Below are positions 17,601 to 24,913 of a stretch of 40,800 nucleotides of DNA, one piece after another (within the stretch, counting starts at the first letter, position 1; every line of letters starts with the position of its first letter). The notes below the pieces were generated by a model. The model had not been told where the DNA came from. It saw nothing but the letters and a program-made list of their open reading frames with translations, and did no database searches. The translations under genes and the position numbers were made by a program. Source of the DNA: Corynebacterium sp. 13CS0277 (GTDB taxonomy: Bacteria > Actinomycetota > Actinomycetes > Mycobacteriales > Mycobacteriaceae); NCBI RefSeq assembly GCF_002994655.1, contig NZ_PPDL01000026.1, forward strand, positions 1 through 40,800, in the 5' to 3' direction.

Positions 17601-18264
17601 CCATGAACAGCGACGTCAGCGCCGGCGACATCCCGTCGAGGGAGGTGAGCAGGCGGCAAATATCGATCGCCATCGACGCGCCCGCGCCACCCGCCATGGA
17701 GCTCACCACGAACACCAGGGGCTGCTCCTGGGCCACATCGTTATCCACATGCCCGTAGAGGGCGTGGCGCAGCTCCGTGAGCTCCGCGATGGTCTCCGCC
17801 TTCCGCAGCACCTCCCACGCCTTCCGCAGCTCCGTCTGCATGTCAGCCAACTTCGACAGGGCCAGCATGCGGCCGATGGCGCGGAACTGGCCCGCCCCAT
17901 CACTGACCGGCGTGGTTTCGCTCTTCGGGTCGGTGTGCGCCCAGGACGCAATCGTGCCGAGTTCTTTCTTCGCGGCCAGTTTCTGGCTCACCGCGTAATC
18001 CACCCGCTCGTACGACGCCGTCGACCCGCAGGACACGTAGTGCCCGCCCGCCTCGGACACGTTCGGCAGGTTCGGGCCCGCCTTCTCCGCGGCGGTCGGC
18101 ACGTCGACCGTGACGAATTGCCACGCGCGCGGCAGCTTCACGTCCTTCGGGCTGGGGTACCGGTCCGGCAGACGCTCCGCGAGCGTCGTCTTCAGCTGGT
18201 CCATCATGTAGGCCAGGGTTTTCGCTCCGGAACCGCCGCAGCCGACGACGAGAACTTTATGCAT
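14650..18264 (-). CDS. Giant tubulin-like GTPase-fold protein (Tubulin_2-type)
   Basis: This 1204-aa protein starts MHKVLVVGCGGSGAKTLAYM, the glycine-rich N-terminal loop of the tubulin/FtsZ fold. At about 190-197 it has MAGGAGASM, a variant of the tubulin GGTGSG phosphate-binding signature. It is about three times the length of FtsZ or TubZ, and the remaining 900 residues are not recognisable. ATG at 18262-18264 is chosen because AGGAGG lies 8 bases upstream; an upstream in-frame start would lack a ribosome site. The acidic C-terminus reads DPFGDDDFEADLMEDFGDL, sharing DPFG and the final GDL with other block members. Proteins with this domain occur in actinobacterial GTPase/vWA clusters. Whether this one polymerises is unknown. 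It likely provides a nucleotide-dependent scaffold. Confidence 0.8.
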   Translation of the reverse strand: MHKVLVVGCGGSGAKTLAYMMDQLKTTLAERLPDRYPSPKDVKLPRAWQFVTVDVPTAAEKAGPNLPNVSEAGGHYVSCGSTASYERVDYAVSQKLAAKKELGTIASWAHTDPKSETTPVSDGAGQFRAIGRMLALSKLADMQTELRKAWEVLRKAETIAELTELRHALYGHVDNDVAQEQPLVFVVSSMAGGAGASMAIDICRLLTSLDGMSPALTSLFMVTPDIFHKLDADSVMGTNPNALAMFAELVAAQSGAAAEADVRLFEDLGIRLTGNTAQPPIGRIFPVGVRSGTDGALLGDGHPTTVYRALGRGLAALMADRHAMQDFKAYTLTNRGGYPMDTSVYGWGIGEEKAIPWGSYGYAQLGMGRDRYAEYAAQRLAHSAVGRLLKGHVDVSNPASADAQLTEKLTNNYRGYAGALNALLPVEQHPGNWIMERFSGPIQAWVNVMADKVRTRIPKDPGAKSTDWVPAVDAALASVLAELDMDEDSLLYNGVYEWAEAEGVQEGLLDIIRAEVAKFGVPYGYRVVRAIREQLESGIITRTEQVAAYQPTLTLPSEVREALTSRKQSIANPNDYVERIVQGVTKELRFAAAKVIATTLAPVLKGFVQDFLNPLQETMLTGHRDLEASMQVRIDPNLGVSQLKTNVPNLWPDETQTTVPDRFRHAANEVFLTEVDSFPAQFSHDIIESSRSFDEQARVPDYVSSLGVAASSVISGTWQALSGAEQAPEDLLVLKGEWIPKDLVLRPERGSAAAAAPRTPVAARFEFNIQAGKVLDRARQYIRRPGYSFNTFISTSLREYILTPGLTESERNGRRTQVLTKFREAMSYALPLAQVNADLVRALYGREVEYRFTFSSIPFGGDELAQALEKTVLDFPNHTPADRTRPLGTAMTNQGEERAIDIFGSYPNYAPIVFESLLPPIAEQWQKMTMQRGSFWALRRTRPLPAALPMSNDERFALIAGWYIGRMIGQIVYPDTLDVADDAAVQVWDPLDNQWVNFDAPMLTPVSHLRHQLDWLPSLLESASMGWARAGQHPVMHSVKPYVLMRHLYDTAASPSRDGRTLNGQALLRAWIHTGVREAGETGQVPGTGMDATPEQRRDAALAWLGRHYQMAQSFLPTGIATAGQVATPSARAYGDITDRRIAAKTPVIHDLAADIVDVTEKLAALVKAAYIAGPPGSSPDVPARDPFGDDDFEADLMEDFGDL

Positions 18265-18518
18265 GGTGGCTTCCTCCTGGGACAATCACACGGGGAGATG
18301 TGGGAGTGGAATAAATGTGCAAAGTGGGTGTGGCCGCTTCCCGACCGCCACGCACACCCACCGGCCAGCCGCGCGAGGCGCGGCGGTGGGGTCGTGGTGG
18401 TGGGGAACCCAGCCACGGGGGACAAGGGAAAAGAACCTAAGACACACAGGCCACTCACGGCGACGGCGCTGCTTGAAAAGGGGCAGCAGCCGCACCGTGT
18501 GCGTGGCCTGCGGCGGGT
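18265..18518. other. 254-base gap inside the ten-gene block
   Basis: The gap between the secreted vWA gene and the tubulin-like gene contains a GC-rich inverted repeat (around 18374-18388) without a T run. A T-rich patch (TTTATTCC on the minus strand, around 18310) could hold a -10 element. An internal promoter for the downstream genes is possible. No gene is supported here. Confidence 0.4.
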
Positions 18519-21500
18519 TTACTTCTTCGTATCCGCGGTGGGATCCCAGGGCAGTTCATCGCCCCAGGTGTCATCCCCCCGGCCGGGGTCGAAGTTCAGC
18601 CCGCCGGAGCCGAAGGGGTTCTGCTCGGTGGCGTACGGGTTCCACGCATCGTCCTCGTCCGCGCCCTCGGCGAAGGGGTTGGGGATCGGTGCCTCGTCCG
18701 CCTTAGGTGTAGCAGGTGTGGCATCAGATGCGCTACCGCCGGTGCCCGCGGCACCGGGTGCCGGGGTCGCGGACGCCGGTGCCGCAGTACTCCCCGCAGC
18801 GCCCGTATCACGGGCGGTCTGCCGGGCCGCATCGCGGGCGGCGTCGCGGGTGGGCTTCGGCGCCGGGGTGGCGGCCTGGCCGGGGCTGGCGGCCGGGGCC
18901 ACCGGCTGCTGCGCCGCCGGGGTGGCGGGGGTGTCGGTGGCGGTCTTGCCGCCCAGTTTGCCCACCAGGCCGGAAGCCGCCGCACCGAGTACCCGGTCGT
19001 CGGACTTCATGCCGGTGCCGACACCGTCGCCCGGGGTGGCCGGGGCGTCGTCGGCGGGGGCGAAGGGGTTCGGCACCTCCGGGGCAGCGCCCGCATCGGC
19101 CGCGTCGGTACTGCTGGTGGCAGCCACGCGGGCCTGCTCCTCGAGGGCGGCGGCCTGCTTGCGCAGGGTCTCCACGAGGCCGGGGGCATTCGCAGAGATG
19201 TCCTCGACGAGCGCGTCGCGGGTCGTCGCGTCGAGCGGCAGGCGCGGGATGACCACGAGGTCGAGGTGGTTGCTGTTGGAGGGGTCCGTGGCAATGAACC
19301 AGGTGTTGTGGATGGCCAGCGGCAGCTTCGCCGCCCCACCGACCTGGGCACCATCGCCCGCGATGGAGGGCACCGCGTCGACCTCCACGTAGGGGCTCTG
19401 CAGGGGGTTGCGGCCGAAGGCCTTGACCTGCAGGGGGTAGCCGCGCACCACGGCGGAACGCTGGTCGCCGGTGGGCAGCTGGTTGCGGGCCGCCTCATCG
19501 ATGCTGATGTGCGGGTCGGTTTTGCCGTTGTAGAGCACCCGGTCGCCGGACACCTTGAGCGGGATCCGCAGGCCGCCGTAGTACTGGGCGGGGATCTTCG
19601 CCGTGAGGTAGCGCACCAGGTAGGTGAGCGCCAGCGGGATGAGCAGCGCCAGCAGCAGGGAGGTGACGAGCGCGACGGCGAAAATACCCTTGTTCAGCGG
19701 CACGCTCATCTGCCCGTCGGCGGGCAGTGCGGCGGTGGTGTCGCCGGTGCCATCCAGCTTCGCCATGTGGATCGGCAGGGTGCCCTGCACGAGGCCGTCC
19801 TTCAAATCCGGCACGGAGACCGTCACGGGCAGAATCTTGGTCTCCCCCTGGGGGATTTCCAGGGCGGTCTCCTTGGAGCCGTATTCGGAGGACACAGTGA
19901 CCGCGTCGATGCCTTCGGGCAGGAGGGCGGCGTCCATGACGGAGCCCTCCTCCACCCACACGCGGCCAGGGCCCTGCACGGGCACCTCAATGGTGGTCAC
20001 CGGCTCCTTCATCTGGAAGTCGACGGCGGCGGGCGCCTGCGGCATTTCCGCGTCGGCGACCGCGAAGTCGGTGCGCCCGATGACGGGCTCCAGTTCGGTG
20101 CCCGGCGCGTCATCGACGCCCTTGGTGGTGACCTGGACGGAGGCGTCCAGGTGGCCGTTGGCGGGCAGCTGCCCCAACCCATCCAGCGGGATGGCGACGG
20201 CGTCGCCGGCACCAATGGGGGTGTCCTTGACGAGGTCAACGGCCTCACCACCGGTCGAGGGGGTGAACTGCACGGTGACGTTGGCGTCCCCGTCGAGGGT
20301 GCGGGGCTGCCCGTCACGGCCCACGAGGGACACGGTGACCTCGTCGTCGGAGCGCACCGCCAGCCCGTGGGCGGTGGCGGTGGCGTCGTCCCCGGAGGCC
20401 GCGATCTGCACCTGCAGGTCGGGCTGGATGCGCACCGAGTTAAACACCCGGCCGTCGCGGGAGGCGGTATCGAAGCCGGTGAACTCCATCGTCCACTTGC
20501 CTTCCCAGTCCTCCTCGTTGGTCAGGCGCATCTCACCATCGACCTTGTGCACGGGCGCGGCAGCCGCCTGCCAGGTCACGTCCGCGGAGCCCACCTGGCC
20601 GGTGCCCTGGCCCTTGAGTTCGAGGGTCTTGCCCGACGGGGAGGTCAGCACCAGGTAGGCGCCCTCCCCCAGGTCGTCCTGGGCGACGGCGGTGAACCGC
20701 ACGGAGTCCACCGAGCGGTCCAGCACGAACGTGAAGCCTTCGTCGGCGCGGGTCTCCTTGGAGAAATCACCACCCGTCGACAGCACCCGGTGGAAGGACC
20801 CAAACAGGCTTCCCACCGAGTCCGCCGGGAAGAACGCGCCGTTGGCGGGCTGGGTGCCACACTGCACCCCACCGTCGCCCTGAGTAATCGACTTGTAGAG
20901 GGAGAAATCGCTCGGGTTCTTCGGGTCCGACAGGCCGATACCAATGTTGGTGATCCCGCCCGCACGGTACTGGTCGGCAATGCCGCCCGGCCGGCAGATG
21001 TCCTGCTGGGCGGCGGGTGCCGCGTTGTAGCCACCGGCGGCCGTCAACGCACCATCGGTGAAGGTCACGAGCAGTTTGCAGGCGTCCGGGGAGGAGCTGC
21101 GCGCAAAGTCCTGGTAGGCGCCCGTCAGGGCGTTCGCGTAGTTGGTGTATAGCTCGCTCGTGCGATCGCGTTCCCCATCGATGAGCTTCTTCATCGTCTC
21201 CGCGCCGCTGGAGTCCAGGTCCACCCAGTCGCCGTAGGCCTCCGGGTCCTGCAGGGTGCTGTGGTACTCCTGCCCGAAACCGGCGAGCTTGATGCGGGCG
21301 GTGAAGTCCTCATCGTCGGCCTTCTTCAGCAGGTCGTCGACGAAGGACTGGGCGGCGGGCACACGGTTGTGCTCCGCGTCGGAGCCCGGCACCGTCGGCT
21401 GAATGATGCCGTCCTTGACGTTGTGGATGAGCGACTCCGTCTCATCCATCAGCAGGATCACATCCAGCTTGCCCTTGTCGGCCACACAGGCACCCAGGCC

Positions 21501-21659
21501 CGCGAGGGTGCCCGGGTTGTTACCGTCCGCCTGCGCGGGGAACGCGCCTGCGGCGGACCCGACGCCCAGCACGCCGAGGGCGGCCAGGCCGGCCAGCGCC
21601 CGGCGTGCGGGGGAGGCGGCGGGCCTGCGGTGGGGGTGTGCAGTGTTTCTGGAAGTCAT
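18519..21659 (-). CDS. Secreted, membrane-anchored vWA protein with cytoplasmic NPF tail
   Basis: This 1046-aa protein starts at ATG 21657-21659. A basic N-terminus and hydrophobic core (residues 20-40) end in AFPAQA, a signal peptidase I site at about 44/45. A vWA domain follows, with a variant MIDAS, DETES at 72-76 (DxTxS instead of DxSxS). Its extracellular part contains several Cys and beta-rich domains to about residue 650. A single transmembrane helix at about 657-682 leads to a folded cytoplasmic region, a coiled-coil-like stretch around 830, and a long Ala/Pro-rich tail. The tail carries NPFA (864), NPFA (994), NPYA (1007) and NPFG (1014) in acidic surroundings. The topology suggests a sensor that passes an external binding event to cytoplasmic partners such as the tubulin-like protein, which is inference. 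No strong ribosome site precedes the ATG. Confidence 0.85.
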   Translation of the reverse strand: MTSRNTAHPHRRPAASPARRALAGLAALGVLGVGSAAGAFPAQADGNNPGTLAGLGACVADKGKLDVILLMDETESLIHNVKDGIIQPTVPGSDAEHNRVPAAQSFVDDLLKKADDEDFTARIKLAGFGQEYHSTLQDPEAYGDWVDLDSSGAETMKKLIDGERDRTSELYTNYANALTGAYQDFARSSSPDACKLLVTFTDGALTAAGGYNAAPAAQQDICRPGGIADQYRAGGITNIGIGLSDPKNPSDFSLYKSITQGDGGVQCGTQPANGAFFPADSVGSLFGSFHRVLSTGGDFSKETRADEGFTFVLDRSVDSVRFTAVAQDDLGEGAYLVLTSPSGKTLELKGQGTGQVGSADVTWQAAAAPVHKVDGEMRLTNEEDWEGKWTMEFTGFDTASRDGRVFNSVRIQPDLQVQIAASGDDATATAHGLAVRSDDEVTVSLVGRDGQPRTLDGDANVTVQFTPSTGGEAVDLVKDTPIGAGDAVAIPLDGLGQLPANGHLDASVQVTTKGVDDAPGTELEPVIGRTDFAVADAEMPQAPAAVDFQMKEPVTTIEVPVQGPGRVWVEEGSVMDAALLPEGIDAVTVSSEYGSKETALEIPQGETKILPVTVSVPDLKDGLVQGTLPIHMAKLDGTGDTTAALPADGQMSVPLNKGIFAVALVTSLLLALLIPLALTYLVRYLTAKIPAQYYGGLRIPLKVSGDRVLYNGKTDPHISIDEAARNQLPTGDQRSAVVRGYPLQVKAFGRNPLQSPYVEVDAVPSIAGDGAQVGGAAKLPLAIHNTWFIATDPSNSNHLDLVVIPRLPLDATTRDALVEDISANAPGLVETLRKQAAALEEQARVAATSSTDAADAGAAPEVPNPFAPADDAPATPGDGVGTGMKSDDRVLGAAASGLVGKLGGKTATDTPATPAAQQPVAPAASPGQAATPAPKPTRDAARDAARQTARDTGAAGSTAAPASATPAPGAAGTGGSASDATPATPKADEAPIPNPFAEGADEDDAWNPYATEQNPFGSGGLNFDPGRGDDTWGDELPWDPTADTKK

Positions 21660-21908
21660 GTGTGTGCCTGTCTCACGCGTCGGTGGGATGTTCAGCGGGT
21701 TCAACGAGTAGGTGGGGGACAACGAGGAACGAAGGAGGAGCGAATGAAGAAAAAGAAGCAGTGAAGACGAGAGAAAAGAGCAAGGAGGAATGACTCCTGG
21801 CGGAGGAGGACCACCACGAGGGCGAAGGTGCACGCGCCCGCACCCCTGGGACACGGGCCTGGCCGCGGCGCGCGGCCCCGTGCCGCCGGAGTGCGGCGGG
21901 AGTGGTGG
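21660..21908. other. 249-base leader with a C/U-rich tract
   Basis: The gap between the 168-aa gene and the secreted vWA gene contains a stretch (21731-21790) in which 53 of 60 bases are purines on the plus strand, so the minus-strand transcript is almost pure C and U and poor in G. This composition resembles Rho-loading (rut) sites. A GC-rich hairpin lies at about 21852-21900. No gene is supported. Confidence 0.5.
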
Positions 21909-22415
21909 CTAGAGTTTGCCGACCCAGTGGGCGATATCAATCGCCGACCAGATGACGCCGCCCGTGATCACCGCGCACGTCACCCAGTACAGGGCCGTTT
22001 TCCACCCAATGAAGGAGTAGAAGGATTCCGCGCGGCGGCGGGTGTCGGCGATGAAGTAGACGCCCACGAGGCCGACGCCGAGGATGCCGGCCATGAACCA
22101 GGCGATGACGCTGAACGTCTTGTACGCCTGGTCGGTGGCCGTGTGGGAGCCGAAGTCGAGGTAGGCGCACACCGCCATCGCCGCCACGCCCAGCACGAGG
22201 CTGGGCAGCAGCAGGTGGGCGGGCGCGGAGTGAATCACCGGCGTCGCCGCCGGTGCGGCCGGTGAGGTGTCCCCGGGGAAGCCCTGCGTCGCGGCGGCAG
22301 GGGTGGTGTCGCCGCCGGGGAATGCCTGATCGGCGGGAGAGTTCTCCCCCGCCGGAGTCGGAGTCGTCGCGGTGCCGGGCCAGCTGCCGCTGCCCCCGCG
22401 CGTCGTATCCGCCAT
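21909..22415 (-). CDS. Three-TM protein, first gene of the ten-gene block
   Basis: I do not recognise the family. The 168-aa protein has a disordered N-terminus rich in Thr, Pro and Gly with two FPGxDT units (AFPGGDT, GFPGDTS), followed by three transmembrane segments at about 66-86, 100-123 and 138-160. An RRR cluster between TM2 and TM3 favours a cytoplasmic loop there. ATG at 22413-22415 is chosen over an upstream frame extension because AAGAAGG lies about 6 bases before it. A 9-bp perfect palindrome sits just upstream in the leader. The 249-base gap to the vWA gene is large, so co-transcription is likely but not certain. Confidence 0.75.
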   Translation of the reverse strand: MADTTRGGSGSWPGTATTPTPAGENSPADQAFPGGDTTPAAATQGFPGDTSPAAPAATPVIHSAPAHLLLPSLVLGVAAMAVCAYLDFGSHTATDQAYKTFSVIAWFMAGILGVGLVGVYFIADTRRRAESFYSFIGWKTALYWVTCAVITGGVIWSAIDIAHWVGKL

Positions 22416-22927
22416 CGTGTACCTTCTTTCTTCCCGCGCGCCGCGCGGGATGAGTTCCTCGTCCGCAGGCACCGCCGGTGGGCGTGCCGCAAACAATAGG
22501 AATCATGATAGCGGCCCACTTCGAGCAGAGATAGGCCTTGGGGGTAGTTGTGAACAATTACCCGTGGCTTATGCGATTGCTGCACTCCTGCGACCCGCAG
22601 GCACCCCACGAGTGTGCTGCGCGCCGGCCCGTATTACTCGCCCACGCCCGCGGGGAGACGCGCGCCGCGCGGCACACGTCCACTCCCCACCGTCCTGCCA
22701 GGCCACGCACCGTTTTGAGCGCGGCACCGTGGGCCGTCGGGAGTCTGCGCCGCCCTGGGCGCGCCCGCGCCCGCGCCACCGGGTGCGCTCACGTCGCCCG
22801 GCGCGCCAGCGGTGGTGTGTCACGGCAGATGCTTCCGGGGTTGGGCTTCGCCACAGTGGCCGGCGGCTGTGGAAAAGTCAGCAGGGCCCGACGCAGCGCG
22901 CTCGGTGGCGGGTTTACAGTGGGTTGC
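22416..22927. other. 512-base divergent intergenic region
   Basis: It separates the minus-strand ten-gene block from the plus-strand M20 gene and must hold both promoters. On the minus strand TATCAT (22505-22510) is a possible -10 for the block. On the plus strand TACAGT (22915-22920) lies just before the M20 start. A perfect palindrome sits at 22432-22450. The middle is GC-rich with no supported gene. Confidence 0.5.
22915..22920 (+). promoter_or_regulatory. Putative -10 of a leaderless M20 peptidase transcript
   Basis: TACAGT ends 7 bases before the ATG, so transcription would begin at or next to the start codon. No ribosome site is visible, which fits a leaderless mRNA. Confidence 0.45.
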
Positions 22928-24319
22928 ATGCAGAATTCTTCCCCTTCCCTGGAATTGACCCCCGATCTTGTGGAGCGTGTGCGCGGCGCGGTGAACGCAC
23001 TGCGGCCGCAGCTGCGGCAGGACTTGGCGGAGCTGGTGGCGTTCAACTCGGTGGCCCTGGATCCGGCAACCCGCGAGGAGTGCGTGGCCGCCGCCGAGTG
23101 GGTGGCGCAGGCGCTGAGTAACCGCGGGCTAGAGGTGCAGGCCTTCGATACGGCGGATGGGTCGCGGGCGCTGGTGGGACGCAAGGAGGCGGCCCCGGGG
23201 CAGCCGACGGTGCTGCTGTACTCCCACTACGATGTGGTCTCCGCGGGCGATCCTGCGGCATGGACCTCGGATCCGTTCACCCTCACGGAGCGCGACGGCC
23301 GCTGGTATGGCCGCGGCACGGCGGACTGCAAGGGCAACCTCGTGATGCACCTGGCGGCGCTGCGGGTCCTGGAGGAACTGCACCCCGCGTCGGGGCTGGG
23401 CATCACGGTCCTCATCGAGGGCTCGGAGGAGCAGGGCGGGGAGGGTTTGGATTCCCTCCTCGCCGCCCACCCGGAGCTGTTCACCGCGGATGCGATCATG
23501 ATTGCGGACACGGGCAATATCAGCCTCGGCGAGCCGACGCTGACGACGACGCTGCGGGGTGGCGCGCAGGTGACGGTGACGGTGTCGACGCTGCGCAGCA
23601 AGGTGCACTCCGGCAGCTTCGGTGGCGCGGCCCCGGATGCGGCGTTCGCGCTGGTGCGGCTGCTCGATAGCCTGCGGAACGACTCCGGTGCGGTCGTCAT
23701 CGATGGGGTGGACTGCACCGGCACCTGGGAGGGCGTGCAGTACGACGCGGAGACGTTCCGTGGTGACGCCACCGTACTTGAGGGCGTGTCGCTCATGGGT
23801 GAGGGTGAGGCGACGGTCGCGGACCAGGTGTGGGCCCGCCCCGCCGTCACCATCACGGGGTTGACGTCGACGCCCGTCGCGGAGGCCGTCAACGCAGTGC
23901 CGAATACTGCGAGCGCGCAGCTCAATCTGCGCGTCCCGCCGGGGATGCGCGCCCAGGACGTCGTCGACGGGCTCGTGGCGCACCTGCGGGCGCACGTGCC
24001 GTGGGGCGCGCACCTCGACATCGTGGTGGACTCCGTCAACGACCCCTTCCAGGCGGACACCTCCGGGCCCGGTTTGGCGCACCTGGCAGCGTGCCTGTCG
24101 GCCGGGTTCGACGGCAAGCCCACCCTGTCGGCGGGCACGGGCGGGTCGATTCCGCTGTGCACGACGCTGCAGCAGATGCAGCCGGAGGCGGAGATCGCGC
24201 TCTACGGGGTGGAGGAGCCGCTGTGCACCATCCACGCCGTCGACGAATCAGTGTCTCCTGATGAAATTGCGGGTATCACCGTCGCCGAGGCGTTGTTCCT
24301 GCTCACCTACACAAAGTAG
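22928..24319 (+). CDS. M20-family metallopeptidase (dipeptidase/deacylase type)
   Basis: This 463-aa protein has the complete zinc-binding set of the M20/ArgE/DapE family: SHYDVVS (His100, Asp102), GRGTADCKG (bridging Asp133), EGSEEQGG (catalytic Glu167, Glu168), IADTGN (Asp194) and a late IHAVDE with the last metal-binding His. The dimerisation domain is inserted in the middle as usual. It probably hydrolyses dipeptides or N-acyl amino acids in the cytoplasm using a di-zinc centre. There is no signal peptide. The ATG at 22928-22930 lacks a ribosome site but follows a -10-like TACAGT by 7 bases, fitting a leaderless transcript. The substrate cannot be told from sequence. Confidence 0.92.
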   Translation: MQNSSPSLELTPDLVERVRGAVNALRPQLRQDLAELVAFNSVALDPATREECVAAAEWVAQALSNRGLEVQAFDTADGSRALVGRKEAAPGQPTVLLYSHYDVVSAGDPAAWTSDPFTLTERDGRWYGRGTADCKGNLVMHLAALRVLEELHPASGLGITVLIEGSEEQGGEGLDSLLAAHPELFTADAIMIADTGNISLGEPTLTTTLRGGAQVTVTVSTLRSKVHSGSFGGAAPDAAFALVRLLDSLRNDSGAVVIDGVDCTGTWEGVQYDAETFRGDATVLEGVSLMGEGEATVADQVWARPAVTITGLTSTPVAEAVNAVPNTASAQLNLRVPPGMRAQDVVDGLVAHLRAHVPWGAHLDIVVDSVNDPFQADTSGPGLAHLAACLSAGFDGKPTLSAGTGGSIPLCTTLQQMQPEAEIALYGVEEPLCTIHAVDESVSPDEIAGITVAEALFLLTYTK

Positions 24320-24324
24320 AACAC

Positions 24325-24356
24325 CGGGGGGTCACCCGTTTTACCCCCGTTTCTCA
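24325..24356 (+). terminator. Likely terminator of the M20 gene
   Basis: A GC-rich stem (24325-24332 with 24343-24349, one bulged G) is followed by TTTCTC, starting 5 bases after the M20 stop codon. Confidence 0.5.
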
Positions 24357-24412
24357 CGATTTTGGCCGTCATAGTTGCGCGAGCGCTGTGATGGCCATTA
24401 CTGTTCCTTGGC

Positions 24413-24502
24413 ATGACAGTTTTTCTCCGTGCACTCGGTACCGCCGGTGCTCTGGCCCGCGGGGCGCGAGTACTCAAGGCTACGTACCTGAGCGAGGCTT
24501 AA
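24413..24502 (+). CDS. Possible 29-aa peptide in the leader of the LeuA-like gene
   Basis: A short frame starts with ATG, encodes a peptide beginning MTVFLRALGTAGALARG, and stops at TAA inside the loop of an 11-bp perfect hairpin (24487-24526). It is basic and mildly hydrophobic. No ribosome site is present. It may be a leader peptide or chance. It lies about 410 bases before the LeuA-like gene. Confidence 0.25.
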   Translation: MTVFLRALGTAGALARGARVLKATYLSEA

Positions 24503-24913
24503 CCCAGGACTGACCCCTCGCTCAGGGAGTAGTCGTTAGCCACCACGCCACGGAGTCGGTCCTCACCCACAGTCACCGATGTGGGCAGCACCAACAACCT
24601 CATCACTTCTTTCGGCATCATCCGCCGCGGGGGGAGTCCACCACCCTCGGACGCAGTGTGTCCCCCGCCCTGGAGCAGCACCCGGAGAATCAGCTTTTCG
24701 CGGCCCCACCCGGCCCAGGCCTCCGGCACTCGAAGTCCCGCCCCTTCCCCCTCCGCCACACCCGGCGGGCGCGCGTGGAAGACACCCCGCGGGACCTGCC
24801 CCAGGGATTACGGATGTCACCCCAGTGCCTGCACAGATGAGCGTCGCTGCCTTTGTCACCCCCCTTTATTTCCCGCTGCACGTTTTCATACTTTTTTCCA
24901 AGGACCACTTGTC

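Larger units (their letters stand above)
24320..24913 (+). promoter_or_regulatory. Structured 594-base region upstream of the LeuA-like gene
   Basis: The region contains an inverted repeat at 24363-24371/24389-24397 (TGGCCGTCA with TGATGGCCA, one mismatch) and a perfect 11-bp inverted repeat (CCTGAGCGAGG at 24487-24497 with CCTCGCTCAGG at 24516-24526). GC-rich sequence follows up to a T-rich patch and a clear AAGGA ribosome site before 24914. No known riboswitch or T-box was recognised. An attenuator or operator role is inference. Confidence 0.4.

Noticed and set aside
18262..18285. Upstream in-frame start adding seven residues to the tubulin-like protein
   Set aside because: The AGGAGG ribosome site lies within that extension and is correctly spaced for the downstream ATG, which also begins the conserved N-terminal strand.
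14815..19392. Very long open frame (about 1525 codons) on the plus strand opposite the tubulin-like gene
   Set aside because: It is the mirror of high third-position GC in the real minus-strand genes. It crosses two genes and a gap and is rich in Arg, His and Gly with no domain pattern.
21743..21763. Tiny plus-strand frame encoding MKKKKQ in the purine-rich tract
   Set aside because: It is a by-product of the purine bias, opposite the block's leader, with no promoter or downstream gene.
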